The notes below the pieces were generated by a model. That model had not been told where the DNA came from. It made no database searches and worked only from the letters and a program-made list of their open reading frames with translations. The position numbers and the translations under genes are program-made. A DNA stretch of 64,000 nucleotides from Leptoclinus maculatus (lineage: Eukaryota; Chordata; Actinopteri; Perciformes; Stichaeidae): assembly GCA_032191485.1 (NCBI GenBank), contig JAVDOI010000008.1:22391049-22455048 (forward strand). The letters run 5' to 3'. How positions within the stretch are numbered: position 1 is the first letter of the stretch; the number at the start of each line of letters is the position of its first letter. Shown here in pieces: positions 37,589 to 49,812 of the stretch.

Positions 37589-38030
37589 CTGACAGCCCTT
37601 CCAAATTGCAGGAGGCATGAAACAGAGCAACTTGTTAAAACAAAACCAAAAAAAAAGGAAAGAAAGTATTACAATATGATACTTTAATGTACTATATATA
37701 TATATATTCATGTGCCTTTATGGGGCGAACCTGTGCTATATCCCAGACAATCAAACGGAGCATGTGTGCATGTGTGTAGCGTAGGCACAGAGACATTCAA
37801 TGTCCATAACCATCACCATGACCCCTGTCAAATAAATAGAGAGAGAGGGGATGGAAGACAGGGAGCAGGAGCAGAGCACATGGGGAAAAAAGGTAGCAGG
37901 GAATGAGAGGGTAGGGAGGGAGACATTTATGTTCCCTTCAGACTCTCGTGCTGCTCCTTCTCTATTCATACAGATTACATGTGCGAGTGTGAAACTCAAA
38001 GGGCCAGGATGAGACGTTTGGATCGGGTAC

Positions 38031-38140
38031 CTGCTGCTGCTGCCTGCTGCTCCCTCTGTGAGGTTGGTACAGCAGCCACGTGCAGAAAACCGGGTCCACG
38101 TTGACAGCTATGCCCTGGACACTGACCAGCAGGACCGCAC
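38031..38140 (-). CDS. vps13b: vps13b coding exon, 110 nt (5'-most exon in window)
   Basis: The acceptor TTTTTTGTCCAG precedes 38140 and the donor CAGCAG|GTACCC follows 38031. The first two bases complete a codon from the missing upstream exon (Gly in vertebrate VPS13B). Thirty-six codons follow, including AVLLVSVQGIAVNVDPVF and WLLYQPHRGSSRQQQQ. These match the GAVLL..QGLAVNIDPILYTWLIYQP block of vertebrate VPS13B, roughly residue 1,000 of the human protein by memory. The exon ends in phase 0 in a short CAG repeat coding poly-Gln. Confidence 0.93.
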
Positions 38141-38924
38141 CTGGACAAAAAACAAAGACACATAGGATTTAATAATGCAAGTCTGCAGACCAAGACGATC
38201 GAAACCCATAATGGATGGGTATGTGTCCACAGAAAATTAAAGAGGAATAGGAAAGGAAGTACAAAATCACCAGAACAGTAGACAATACTATACTTCAGTG
38301 ATCGACACAGCTGATTCAATAGGATCCTTATCAAGAGATGTGCAGAATGAAGAGAAAACTATCTGAACTCACATCGTCAAAAATGTCCCCATGCTGCCGC
38401 TGCGGTTATTTCTGCAGAGTTGGAGGCACATCGATACGGATCACTGAAATCAATGTACGGTGACTTAGGGTAGATCTGCTCAGATTGAGCGTGAGGTTGT
38501 TCCTCTCTCCCGTCGACCTGCCGGTGGGTATCGAGGCTGCTCGTCGGAGCGCGGCAAAGGGAGCACAGTTTGTTTCAATTGCGCCGTTCAAAGTGGTATA
38601 AGCCAAGAATAACATTTTCTTTTGATAAATTTCTATGAAACTCGAGACCTTCTCTGGGTTTTGGTTTACTCTTAAATAATAATCTGCACCAACAATAAGC
38701 GGGGCCCTGAGGTAATGCATTAGGATCCTATCAATAATGACTCCCATGCCGGCGGGATTAGCGCTGGGGTCTCTGGCGTGCCGTGGAATGTCCCGGCATG
38801 ACGATGGGAGGATGTTTCAGCTCTAGCAGGACTTTCGGCAGTTTAATGGAGCTTTGGACAAGACTCTGGTCTTCTGTTTCAGGCCCCGGGGCAAAGCTGC
38901 GAGTGTGTAAGCGTGAACGTGCAA

Positions 38925-38925
<1 letters not shown>

Positions 38926-38989
<64 letters not shown>
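38926..38989. repeat. (TG)32 microsatellite
   Basis: Sixty-four uninterrupted bases of TG dinucleotides. Confidence 0.97.
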
Positions 38990-38990
<1 letters not shown>

Positions 38991-39227
38991 ATTTCGCCTT
39001 CCAACGAAGCCTGATTGCTTGTTGCTTCGCCTAACGTTTTAATGTCTCCGAAGCGTGGACAAAGCACAATTATGAACTCTCCCTGAACACACACACACAC
39101 ACATTTTTGTTAGCTCTCCAGCTTGGCAGGAGTTGCTCCCTCCTCCATTATTCCCTGTGAACAATGCAAATAAAACTCCTCCAATTTGCTTCACTTTTAC
39201 AACGTTCAGTGATTTGTGGCCTGTGAG

Positions 39228-39229
<2 letters not shown>

Positions 39230-39258
<29 letters not shown>
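39230..39258. repeat. (TG)n microsatellite
   Basis: About twenty-nine bases of TG dinucleotides. Confidence 0.95.
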
Positions 39259-39261
<3 letters not shown>

Positions 39262-42200
39262 GTATAAAGCCTGTGCTGTGTGTTCATTCACAGTACAGCA
39301 TGATGTAATGTACTGTAGTGCATGCATCAGTCCTGTGTGTGTGTGTGTCTGATCATTATTCACCAGGTGCACTGGTATACTCATGGTTTCTTACTGGCAC
39401 TGGATCCTTTCTGAGGGGAAACTTTTCTCATTAGATCAGGTCAAACTGTCTCACGTTTCTTCCTTTATCGCTTCATGTATCTTTCCAATTTTCTTTACTT
39501 TCCGTCACTATTTATCTATTGATGTATCCACAACAGCAGCCTTGCTGGCATTTGTCCCTGCTTCAATTCCATCCTAAACCCCTCCTGTTCCCTTACAACT
39601 CTCCTTCATCCATGCTTCCTCGCCACCCCTCATCCTCTCTCACCACTCTTTACCCTTCCTTCTGAGACCATACCTCCAGCCTTCCTCGTCATCCTGCATC
39701 CACCTCTCTCCACCCGCCCCCCTCCTCCTCCTCCTCCTGACGAGGAGGAATCACAACCTCAGCCCTGTGGCTTGAACTCCTCCACCACAGTGTGGCTGCT
39801 TAATAGGCTTTGGCTGTGGCTGCAGCGCCGGGGCCCCCGGCTTCAAGTGGTTTTCATAATGGCCCAGAACAGCGTGAGCAGTGTGGGACCCAAAAGGGCC
39901 GGGAACGGGGCTGAGCAGCGAAGATGTATTCGATAAATCGACTGACTCAAAACTGCGGTCGACGGGATTGCACTGAGCACGACAAAGCACGTTCAGCAGA
40001 AATGAGTCATGGCACAATAAATCATATTACTCAGTAGATGGGTTGCTTATTTAACAGTTATTACAGAGATAAATGAGCAAATGAAAGTATATAAAATGCC
40101 TAATTGGAGACAAGTCTCAACCAGAGTGGACTGAGCTTTTGTTGGTGGAGGATGCTCTGCAGCGCTATGAGCAGATACAATACACAAAAAACTCACACAT
40201 GTAAGTTTCCATAACGACAAAATTGTCTCATCATCAGTTGAATGGAGCTGACTTCTGAGTGCATCGTACGCTGGCTGCTTAAATTAACCAGCTGAAGCAA
40301 CTGGCGTGGCATCAGCAGCTTTAAAGTGCCAGCAGCCGTCATCTTACTGCGGCCCCGTGTCACAATGACAGCCGTGACCATTTTGATAAATCACAACACC
40401 ACTCAAAAAGCCCTCTCTCTCTCTCTCTCTGAAATTAACAGAGCAAACACTCTTTTTTCTCTCTCTCTCTCTCTCTTTCTGTCTGTGTTTGACAGCGACA
40501 CAGAAACCAAAATATGTGCTGACCTGGCCTACGAGGCTTTGAAGACCGAGGCTTTGCCGCCCGCGCCGTGTTTTCTCGTGTCATCGCCGTTGTTGACACA
40601 GCGGCCGAGAGAGTGACGCCTCGATTGAAGCGCGCGGCAACGTGAAGCGGCCCTCGTGACCTCGACGGCAGGCTCACTGTTGGTTTTCTGTGCTCCAGTC
40701 GGGTGGCACGAGGGTCATTACAGAAAGTGATGACAATGATAACAGAGGTGTTTTTTTACTTCCTAAATGATTCCCCAAGAAAACACCAGAAAGCTGCTCA
40801 AGGGGCCGCGAGAGTGTCCGTGGAGGCATCTGTGAAGACACACACTCACCTTGACTCACCCACAGCGGACCTATTAATGTCAACGGTGGGTTTTTTCCTT
40901 CTTAAGACCAGTAGAGGTAAAAGAGAGCAGGGGGCTGCTGGTGTTGTTTTACGGCTGTCTGACTCACAGCCTGAGGCTACAGTATAGAGCGTTAGACCAG
41001 ACTGAGAGGAGGCCTCTGACCTCTAAGTCTATGTTCCTCTGTTGGTCTCCTCCTTTCCAGTAATCCATCAGCCACACATCTCTCTGTCCTATTATTGTCT
41101 TTTTTTTATCACGTTACATCGTTTATACATTTTTGAACGCAAAAAAATCTGCTTTTGTTCAGTCACTGCAAGCATGAAATTTGATAAAGTGGGAGCGGTT
41201 AGGTCAGCGCAAGTTCAAACAGCGAGTCCCCTCAGCGGGGACCAGAGCCCTGATTGGGGTTAGAGGGGGCGCAACCCCCCGACTACAGGGGCCACGACCC
41301 CACCGTCACAGTTACAGGCAGGCAAAGAGAGCCCCCCCCCAGGTAGAGAGATGGAGGGGAGGAAGAATTCATGTTCAAGCTAGCTAATCGCCCCCCCTCC
41401 CCCGCCCTTCAGAATCGCTTCATTGTTGGACGCGAGGCAGCGCTGGGTCCAGCTCCTCCAACAGAAAATAAATAAATATAGCCCGGCCCACGTCAGCCAG
41501 ATGACTTCTGACAGGTTTGGTTAATTTTGAAGCCAAGTAGCAAAACAAAACATTACGCCAGCGTGCGGGGCCTGCACTGCCTTTAATTGCTTTTCCGATG
41601 AGCTCATGACTCGAAGGTGTCCTGGAGCGAGCCGCGCGGCCCGACAGGTGTTCTGCTGGTGTGTGTGTGTCGGTGACTATGAGAGAGTGCGTGTGTGTGT
41701 GTGTGTGTGTGGGTGTGTGTGCGTGAGAGCTGGAGCTGTTGACACTGCTGAAAAAAGGGGCTCAGCTGTGCGTGGGTGGGTGCGAGGGACAGTGTGTGAG
41801 TAAGTACGTCTCTGTGAACGTGTTTCTATTTGTATCCATGTGTGTGTGTGCGCAGTAGGACCGTGAACAGACTGACTAACGCACACACTGCTGCTCCCCC
41901 TGCCGTGCTTTGACCCGGCTGGCCCGGGGGCAACGTCGCCGCAGGAGCCCAGGAGCCCAGGGGCTCAGGAAGGACACGGGCAGGTTTTGACTGGAAACAG
42001 ATCCCGGCCCTACGGAAAGCCTGCTCTCACTCCGGGGCCCGGGCGACTCTCCGCACTGGATGCTGGTAATGTGCGTCTGTGTGTGGGTTTTAAGAGAATC
42101 TAAGCATGCGTGAGTGCGTCTGTATGGGTCTTTCAAACGTGGCCCAACTGCAGTAGCCTGCAGCTGACAGGCTGGACCCACCTCGTAAAAGGTGACTACT

Positions 42201-44566
42201 GCTGTGTGTACTGTAACAGTAATAGGCAGGGAGAAAGCTGGAGAGTGATTCAGCCAGTGAAAAGGCAGACATAGAGAAGGATGGAGTGACAGAATCACAG
42301 GCACACATTCAGAAAGAAAGAAACAGTAGACGGAGATACAGAGCATAAACACAGAGAACATATAAAACAGTGGATGGACTTTTTTGTTGTTTTTAAGTAA
42401 TTTTCCTAATCTTCATGATAAGTGACTCGGCCTCAGACTTTGGCCATGGTCTGTGTGATTTATGGGATGACCGCAGTAAGCCTCCATACATGCAAAGTCC
42501 TGTGAACTGGATCCATCACACACAGCCAAGTCTGGGTAACCAGCAGAAGCATGCAAGTGTGTGTGTGTGTGTGCGTCTACATTACACGCATGTTGAAAGA
42601 TCCATGTACATGCACATGAATCCACTACGTAACTCCAAAACTGTGTATGAGCATGCATGTCAACATGTGTTCCTGGATGATTATGTATGAGTAGTAAAGC
42701 GCGGGGCTGCATCTCGTCCACAGAGAGACATCCGTCCCCGTTCCCCATCAGGACCGAGGATCCTCCTTTCCCATCTGCCGGGGTTTCGATGACTCATGGT
42801 TGCTGTTCGAGTCCAGACAAAAGCACCGACCACTGCTGCAGCGCTGTTGTATGGAGAGCTTTGGGTGGTGCTCACCTCAACAGTAGCTAGTTCCCTGTGT
42901 ATGTATGGGTAATGTGTGCACGTTGTTATTTCAACATAGATACTATACAAAGAGATATTTGATCCTCAGGCTGAGTAGGATCTAAAGTAAATACAGCGCA
43001 GCCAAACAAAGTCTGCAATCATTTGAATAAGTACCTCTGAAGCGTGATCGAGGCCGACGCGGATAGTTTTTGCTTTTGTCTGTAACGTGAACAAATCCTA
43101 CATCGGTTCCTTAAACCTGCAGTGCCGAGCTTTGCCCTTCTTGTGTCCTTCTTGGGACTTTTAGCCATAAGCTTCTGCAATACTCCTAGCTGCTGCTCCA
43201 TCACTGCAGTCTCTCTCTTCTTCTGTAGACCAGAAGTGAGGCCAGATGAGGGGTTGGAAGCAGCAGAACAGCAGCTCTGTGGAGCTCCCTGTGTGGATGG
43301 GAGGCTCAGCAGCCAAACATATCTGCCTTCCAGTTGATTCCTCACCTTCATAAATCCACATCACCTCTCCTGGTGTTGAAAAGACAACCAGACAGTGCCT
43401 CTACTAGAACCCTGATGTGGACGATCCCAGCATTCATCTCTCTTCCTACCCCCTCTCCCCTCCGATGTGCCCACAGAAACACTCTCTTTCTGTCTCCCTC
43501 GCTTCAAATCACACCGAAGGAAAACGCTTAAAGTCACGACCAAATGTGACCTGGCCCTTGTCAGCGAGATAGCTGGCCTTCTTAATGGGAGACAAAACAG
43601 ACTCGGTCGTGATTGCATTAATGTATCATTACCGTATCCATCACGGACGTACAGTGCGCTGTGTGAACTCCAAAAAGAGCCCCAGTGTAATGTAAGAGAA
43701 ACAGGAGAGACACTTCTGAGCTCATTAAAATAAACAGACTTCTGCTTCTGCTGCTGCTTTCCCACAGACACATTTGGTTTTGCATAGTTACCTTGAAAAC
43801 TCCTTATCGCTGCTATCAGTCAGCTGGCTCATGGGCTTTCTCTACGGTTCAAGCTGAGTTCTCTCAGTTTGTCACGGGGAGAGGGGGAGCCAAGCCACTT
43901 AATGTCTGTCATTAGCTGGGGCTCCTTCCAAGCATTTTATATTAATTACATTGTAGCAAATGCAAAAGCCCAAACGGCAACATTTGAGGTTTATTTGATA
44001 TTGTAATAATGTTTCTTATACACCTGAGGCTAAACATGTCCATATAGAGGTTGTGCCATTAAAAAGCAGAGGGAATAGATGTGGGTCTTTTATGTAGTAT
44101 ACTGTAAGGCTAATGCAGATGCTTGAAGTGCCCTGCGTGCATATCTGCATGTCTCTTTACAGACATTTTATGAATGATTTTATTGTTTGACCGCATTAAA
44201 GTTTGAAATATTTCACTCTTTGTGAGCAAGGAGCTTCTATTCTTTATTTTGTTTTTCTCTCTGGGTCACTTTGGAAACTCCAGCTGTATTTGATGTGGAT
44301 TCCCAAAACCCATCCAATATCGTTGCACAACATTTCAAAAGAGGCTTTGGAGGTTCTAAAATGTTTGTTAAACATCAATCCATTATGGCCCATACGCATG
44401 ACATATTGGTTATTACTTCTTTGTACAAGGGATGTGCGGTGGTTGCATGACGATTAAATGGTGCTTTACTATGTGTGTGTTTTCTTTTTCATCACGAAGG
44501 CCTTTACATAACAACATGAAGAATAAACAACACGGAAATGGGGAAAACTCGCCTGTGAATATATGC

Positions 44567-44607
44567 CTTGAATGTCTAGAGCTTTTATTGTGAAAGGTTA
44601 AGAAGGA
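44567..44607 (+). repeat. Family B repeat fragment
   Basis: GAATGTCTAGAGCTTTTATT followed by GTGAAAGGTTAAGAAGGAAG matches the central segment of family B (36425-36475) over about 40 bases. The flanks do not match. Confidence 0.5.
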
Positions 44608-44823
44608 AGGAGTGGATCTGCCTTTGTTAAGGTTTAAAGGAGTATTAAAGTGTGCCTCTTTGTGTGGCGGTTTCGTATATATTAGGCGCCATTGATGTAG
44701 TTCAACACGTTCCGCACGTGTTTGCATTGGTTGAACTTGATGCTGACGATGCTGCTTTTTCGCTGCTAAATATTCCAGTTCTGTGTGACAGTCTTCAAGA
44801 CTAATCAATTGCATGGAACAAAG

Positions 44824-44840
44824 CCCCCCCCCCCCCCCCC
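44824..44840. repeat. C17 homopolymer
   Basis: Seventeen consecutive C bases. Confidence 0.9.
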
Positions 44841-47069
44841 TCTTCTTATATCTCCTCTCCCTTCACTACTATCTCTTGCTGATTGTGTTTTACAATCTAT
44901 TCTTATTTTCATGACTTCTCCCAAATACCGTGGCGTCTGCAGTTGCCTCTCAGAAACTGACCAGCTTCAGGATCCAGCTGTGTTTTGCAACGGAACATCC
45001 AGATGGTGGTCGTCCAACCCCGTCTTCTCCAGTCTTCCCCGCCGGCTCTCTCCACAGCACCTCAGCCTTCTGGAGAGCACGCGGGACAACTGAGGACGAG
45101 ATCCTGTCTTCAATTACCTCCACGTCTCTGCACCTCTCTGCAGAATCTCCGTTCTCTCGGTCTTTTGTCAGCTCGGTAGGCTTAGTAATGATCTCAGTGA
45201 CAGATCAAAGTCCTCTGGCTGAGACTTGGGGTCACTCAGGAAGCCAGGACTGCTTCACAGAAGGATTTGACGTTTGCACGGCAACATGCAATGGATCCCG
45301 TCCTTTGGTCTGTCTGTGTACTGTATCTATCAGTCTACCGGGCTGGCTGTTATCCAGTGAGTATCTCCGTCAAGCAACTTGTCTGTTTGGTCCACGAGTG
45401 AAGTTCATTTCAAATGCTCTTCCAATGTTGGCCACGCCGTAGGTGATACGCGGTCACTGATGAGGCATTTGTGCACTGTGCTCCTCAGAGACCAATACAA
45501 AAGCATAGCCAGCTTTACAATGTTTTTTCCCTTGGATGTTCAGTTCATTAATGCTCAAGTTAGCTACCGGGTTCTTATATTTGTTCCAAAGAAAACTTAG
45601 CTGCTGCTGCCAGAAAATGGGGGGGGAACATCATTTTCTGTACACCAGAGGATTTCTTTCTTGGAAAACCTTGGAAGTGTTGAGAAAAGTTCCCGTAAAG
45701 GTCTTCAGCATCCATAGAGGGAATCGGTATACTCTAGTGAGAGAGTAATAAAATAAATGTAATTAAAGCAATTGATTATGGTTTTAAAGGGGTGTTTTCA
45801 CAGAGGGAACATAGCAGCATGTTTGCCAAATCTGGTAGTGCAGTTGGTCTCTCTGCAAGTATCCTACTGTCTAGAGTATTACTATGCATTACATACCGTA
45901 TATACTGTGTGAGTTTCTACTCTCTATCCACCTGGATGATCATCACTGTGTCGGCCTCTCACATTGCCATGAACCTAACTGCACTCTCTCTGTAAACCAA
46001 CAGCAGAACACTAAATACACCAGTTATGGACAATGTTTGTATGTAAAAGCTAATATCTTTTCTCCTGCTATCCGTCTCTATTCAGCTCAGTTTCAGTCCA
46101 CAGTACTTGGCTTCCTCTCACTTCCCGCTCCTTCCATCCACCTCGTCCTCCTCTTGCTTGCCACAGTAGATCGAAGATTACTCCTCTTAAAGACAAAGCC
46201 TTAAGTGGTTGCACATTTGAAACATTTAGCAATTTGGCCTAATGGTTTCAGGATGAGCCGTTTTAGCTGCGACGCGGGGACGAAGGGATGGAGAGGAATG
46301 GAAGGGGTGTTGAGCGCAGTGATACACTAGCTCTGATTGGCTTGGATTTCCGTGTGCAGCGAGGGGGTCACTGCGGTGTCAACACTGAGAGGGATGAGCT
46401 CAAACCGAGATAGGATGATGAGAAGTGAACAATTAGAAGATGGAGAAACGTACGCCAAGATATGTTGGAAAAGTAGAGAGGGAGATTGTATGAGGCTGAT
46501 TGAGATTCTGCTTTGTGTTAGAGGAAGGTCAGTTAGTATAGTTTGGTGGATTGGGACAGACAGGGGAGCTTAGTGCTCTCTCACTGCTGTGTCAATTAAC
46601 CCCAAAACTTGAACTCTTGCATGAAACTTTGTGTTCCAAATAACATAAGCATGATAGCGCACCAAGGACATTTTCGGTGCGTGTGTCCTGAAGCTTCAGA
46701 GGAAGAGCTGCTCTTCATCTCTGGCCTGTCATTAGTCAGTGTTGAATGAAGCCACGGTTTGAACGCTCCTCACTGACAGCAGAGTAAAGGCCCAGTGTGC
46801 GTCTTGTTTTTGGTAGGACGTCACTCATGTCCGCACGCAGGCTGATGATAAAGGACGAGGTGTTTATACCCATCGGAGCTGTATTTAATGCAGTCACACA
46901 ACACCGCGACGTGCACACACGTACAGAATTGCGTGGGCCACCTGCAACACAGGACGTCCAGACTGCTATCAGCTGCCCTCGGCATTAACAAACCATGGCA
47001 CTAAAGCAGCGATGAGTCAGCTACTCTAAACACACTTGAAACCGCTCCCCAGACTTGGCATATTGCAGA

Positions 47070-47240
47070 CCAACAGGACAGATGGGAAGGAGAGGGCGAT
47101 GGGGCGGGCGATAGGGACGAAAAAAGGAGAACAAGGGAGGGGACGGGACGAGGAAAGGAAATGAAGGGAGGAGAGAGGGAGGGAAGGCGGGGGAGATGTA
47201 TGGGGATAGGGAGGAAGAGCAGGCGGGAGGAAGGACGAGA
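47070..47240. repeat. Purine-rich (G/A) tract
   Basis: About 170 bases almost entirely G and A on the plus strand, with many GGG runs. It has G-quadruplex and triplex potential. The complementary strand is pyrimidine-rich and gives long but meaningless open frames rich in Pro, Leu and Ser. Confidence 0.85.
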
Positions 47241-48440
47241 AGCCTTTGAAGGTATAGAAGCAGCAGCTGCCAGAGAGGCTGCACTTATCCTTCAACCTCT
47301 AATCTGAGAGTTATCATCAGGACACAGGCTACATCTAGAGAGACCAAGACCCCCTCTGGGTCCCATTGTGTCTCTCTTGATGTCCAATAAAAAAATGACA
47401 GAATGAAATGAAAACTCTGCTGATGCACACAGAGAATGAAGACCACTGCACCGTTCCTTATACATGCAGCGCTGACACACAGCAGACAGTGAGAGGGGCA
47501 GAAGGGCCCGACTCGCCAACAATCCATCTCCCGTCCTTTCAGACGTCTGATGAGGAAAAAGGGAGATGACATATTTGGCCATGAGGGGACAAATCCCAAG
47601 GTGATCCAAAAAAGCCCAACATCAATGTCTCGTTGGAAAATCTTGAACTTGATAAAAATGTTTTCTGTCTAGATTCATGAAATTCACAAAGCCCACCTTG
47701 AGAATAACTGGCCCACGCCTAAAGGAATGCAATGGGAGAGTAAGAGACGTGCCGGAGGAAAAGCTGTTCCAACCGTTTGACCCGCAGTATTGCTTATCAT
47801 AATTAACCCTAACTGTAATCTTCAAAACACAGCAGGGCTTTTAGATTGGGAGAAGCATACTTCAGTGATAATGAATTGGCAACCAGCTGCTAGAGCAGGA
47901 AATATCTGACCCATAGTTGGTCAATAATGTGTGCAGTGGCATTACGTAAACCTCAACACAGTGGAAGAATGTAGCCCTGCTCTTTGGTTCCAATCCACAC
48001 CACACCGTTCACTCCTCGGACCGAGACCCGACAAGAAAAACAGCTGGAGATATCAGAAACCGTGTTGTTGCACGAGCCTCCCGACTCAAAATAATCCCGA
48101 ACAGCTTCAACCTCGTGGCCCTGCATCAGTTATATGCTCATTTTCAGGTATGCCTGCAGGCCTGATGAGCTAATAATAAAAAAAGCGTAAACAGGGCCTG
48201 TATATATTATGGTTTCATGGCTTTGGCTTGTGTTCACACAGCGCTCTTAAAGCAGGCACGTATTTAACCCACGTAACAGGGTAGAAGGGCTGACGTGGGA
48301 CCAGCTTCCATTTCAAGTTAAGGTGAAGGTACTGCATGAGACTTACCGGAGATCTAAGATGTGTATTCTACTATTCTTAGAAGCTTTATGAACATAGTGG
48401 CTGAACTTTTAATTATGAGTCGCAGGAAAAGGGAAGGGGA

Positions 48441-48454
48441 GGGGGGGGGGGGGG
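48441..48454. repeat. G14 homopolymer
   Basis: Fourteen consecutive G bases following a GGGAAGGGGA segment. Confidence 0.9.
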
Positions 48455-49011
48455 CTAATCTCTAGTGGCTATTAGCGTCGGGAAGCAGTCCTTTCATCTG
48501 CAGCTCTTGTATATGCTGCGAGGGGAAGAGAGTGGTGCTAGGACTGCCTGTGTTTACTGCCTGTTTATCTAAGTGGGCATGTGGGGGGCTGGGGGGGCCG
48601 CGGCAGGTCAAACCACACACAGCGAGAGGAGTCCAGGACCCCCGGAGGACCACTAAAAGTGATGAGATTTTACAACTACTGCTTGGCCTGTGACTACTGC
48701 TGCTGCTGCCGCACACACACACACACACACGTTTGTAGTAACAGACTGACGTACGCACACCCCTGACTCAGAGTGATGAGAGTTTATTACTACTGTGTTG
48801 AGACTAAGTGCCCCCGGGGGCAGGAAGACGAGTTGAGGGTTCCTGTGGACCCTAAGGCCCCCAAGGCAAAGAGAGGGAAACGTTGAGAGGGCCGAGCATG
48901 TATACACTAGATTGTTACTTTAAGTCTGCTGTGTTTACATTGTACATTGTGACTGAGTTACACAAATATAATCAATAAGGCAGCAACCTCTAGGTAGGAA
49001 AAGTGAAGTCA

Positions 49012-49300
49012 GTGCTAAATGGTAAATGAATGGACTGTACTTGTATATCTCTTTTCTAGTCTTCCAAACACTGAAAGCGCATTAACACTACATGTCATCA
49101 TTCACCCATTCATACCCATTCATACCCTGATAGCAGGGGCTACCATGCAAGGTGCCACCTTTATCATACACCACAGGCACAGTTTGGGCAATTTGGGGTT
49201 AGGTGTCTTGCCCAAGGACACATGGACATGGACTAGCAGAGCCGGGGAATAGAACCGCTGATCCTCTGATTGAAGGACGACCCTGCTGAGTCACACTCGC
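49012..49300 (-). mobile_element. tRNA-derived SINE
   Basis: On the minus strand it begins with a tRNA-like head. An A-box-like TGACTCAGCAGG (49293-49282) and a B-box-like GGTTCTATTC (49256-49247) stand about 35 bases apart. A body follows with CCTTGGGCAAGACACCTAAC, CACCTTGCATGGTAGCCCCT and tandem ATGAATGGGT units. The tail is TGCGCTTTCAGTG then AAGACTAGAAAAGAGATATA. I recognise this as a widespread teleost SINE type, whose consensus ends AAAGCGCTATATAA. The promoter boxes have decayed, so it is probably inactive. Confidence 0.75.
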
Positions 49301-49812
49301 TGAAGTGTCTTAAACCTGCATTCTCTCTACTGACCATCAGGGGGCGACTCCTCAGATTGTATAGAAGTCTATGAGAAAACTACTTCTCTCTTGATTTATT
49401 ACCTCAGTAAACATTGTAAACATGAGTTTATGGTCTCAATCTCTAGTTTCAAGTCTTCTTCAATGCAGCATGATGTTCATTTAGTAAATGATGGTCCATT
49501 TAGAGTCAAACAGACCATAAAGCAGGGTATGGTTTAGGGCGGGGCTACCTTGTGATTGACAGGTCTCTACCACAGCGTTGTCCGGTCTGAGAGACGTCTG
49601 TGTTTTCGTCTTAGAACTTTAACCCTTTGAAGTGTGTTTTCACTTCATGATGGTTAATTGTGACTATTTGGTTGCATAAAAAGTATTTTCATTGTACTTA
49701 GCTCCACCCTCTCGTGCCTCATCTGGTTGCAAAAAAACAAGATGGCGACGGCCAAAAACCAAGATGACAACCGCCAAAATACCAAACAGTGAGCACGTCT
49801 ACTTCTTAGATA
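49301..49812 (+). repeat. Dispersed repeat family A, copy 3
   Basis: Abuts the SINE. GAAGTGTCTTAAACCTGCAT, CATCAGGGGGCGACTCCTCA and the whole conserved core to GGCGGGGCTACCTTGTGATT match copies 1 and 2. The middle section (CTTAGAACTTTAACCCTTTG) and the AACAAGATGGCGACGGCC section match copy 2. The right end is degraded after 49810. Confidence 0.85.

Larger units (their letters stand above)
33812..38030 (-). other. vps13b intron (4.2 kb)
   Basis: Phase-0 GT-AG intron. It holds (CA)n tracts at 34124-34159, 34301-34334, 37374-37395 and 37552-37586, a family B copy (36370-36550), and a CpG-retaining block around 35560-36120 that looks like a recently inserted sequence. 34.4-35.5 kb is AT-rich, probably old transposon DNA I cannot assign. 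No supportable gene. Confidence 0.8.

Noticed and set aside
42875..42893. 19-base micro-exon candidate with GAG|GTGAGC donor
   Set aside because: In the phase required to join the next vps13b exon it contains a stop codon.
43035..43079. Possible 45-nt minus-strand exon (TKAKTIRVGLDHASE)
   Set aside because: It has acceptor- and donor-like ends, but it ends in phase 0, which would put a stop in the next vps13b exon, and it has no similarity to VPS13B.
43119..43240. Hydrophilic minus-strand frame (KKRETAVMEQQLGVLQKLMA...)
   Set aside because: Acceptor-like start but a weak GTTTAA donor, and no family recognised. It could be a repeat fragment; not enough to call.
44930..45442. 170-codon plus-strand open frame
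   Set aside because: Ser/Leu/Pro-rich with no family resemblance. The opposite strand also reads plausibly with only a few stops, so the region is simply stop-poor.
47021..47295. Two minus-strand frames of nearly 90 codons rich in Pro/Ser/Leu
   Set aside because: They are the complement of a purine-rich tract and have no biological sequence character.
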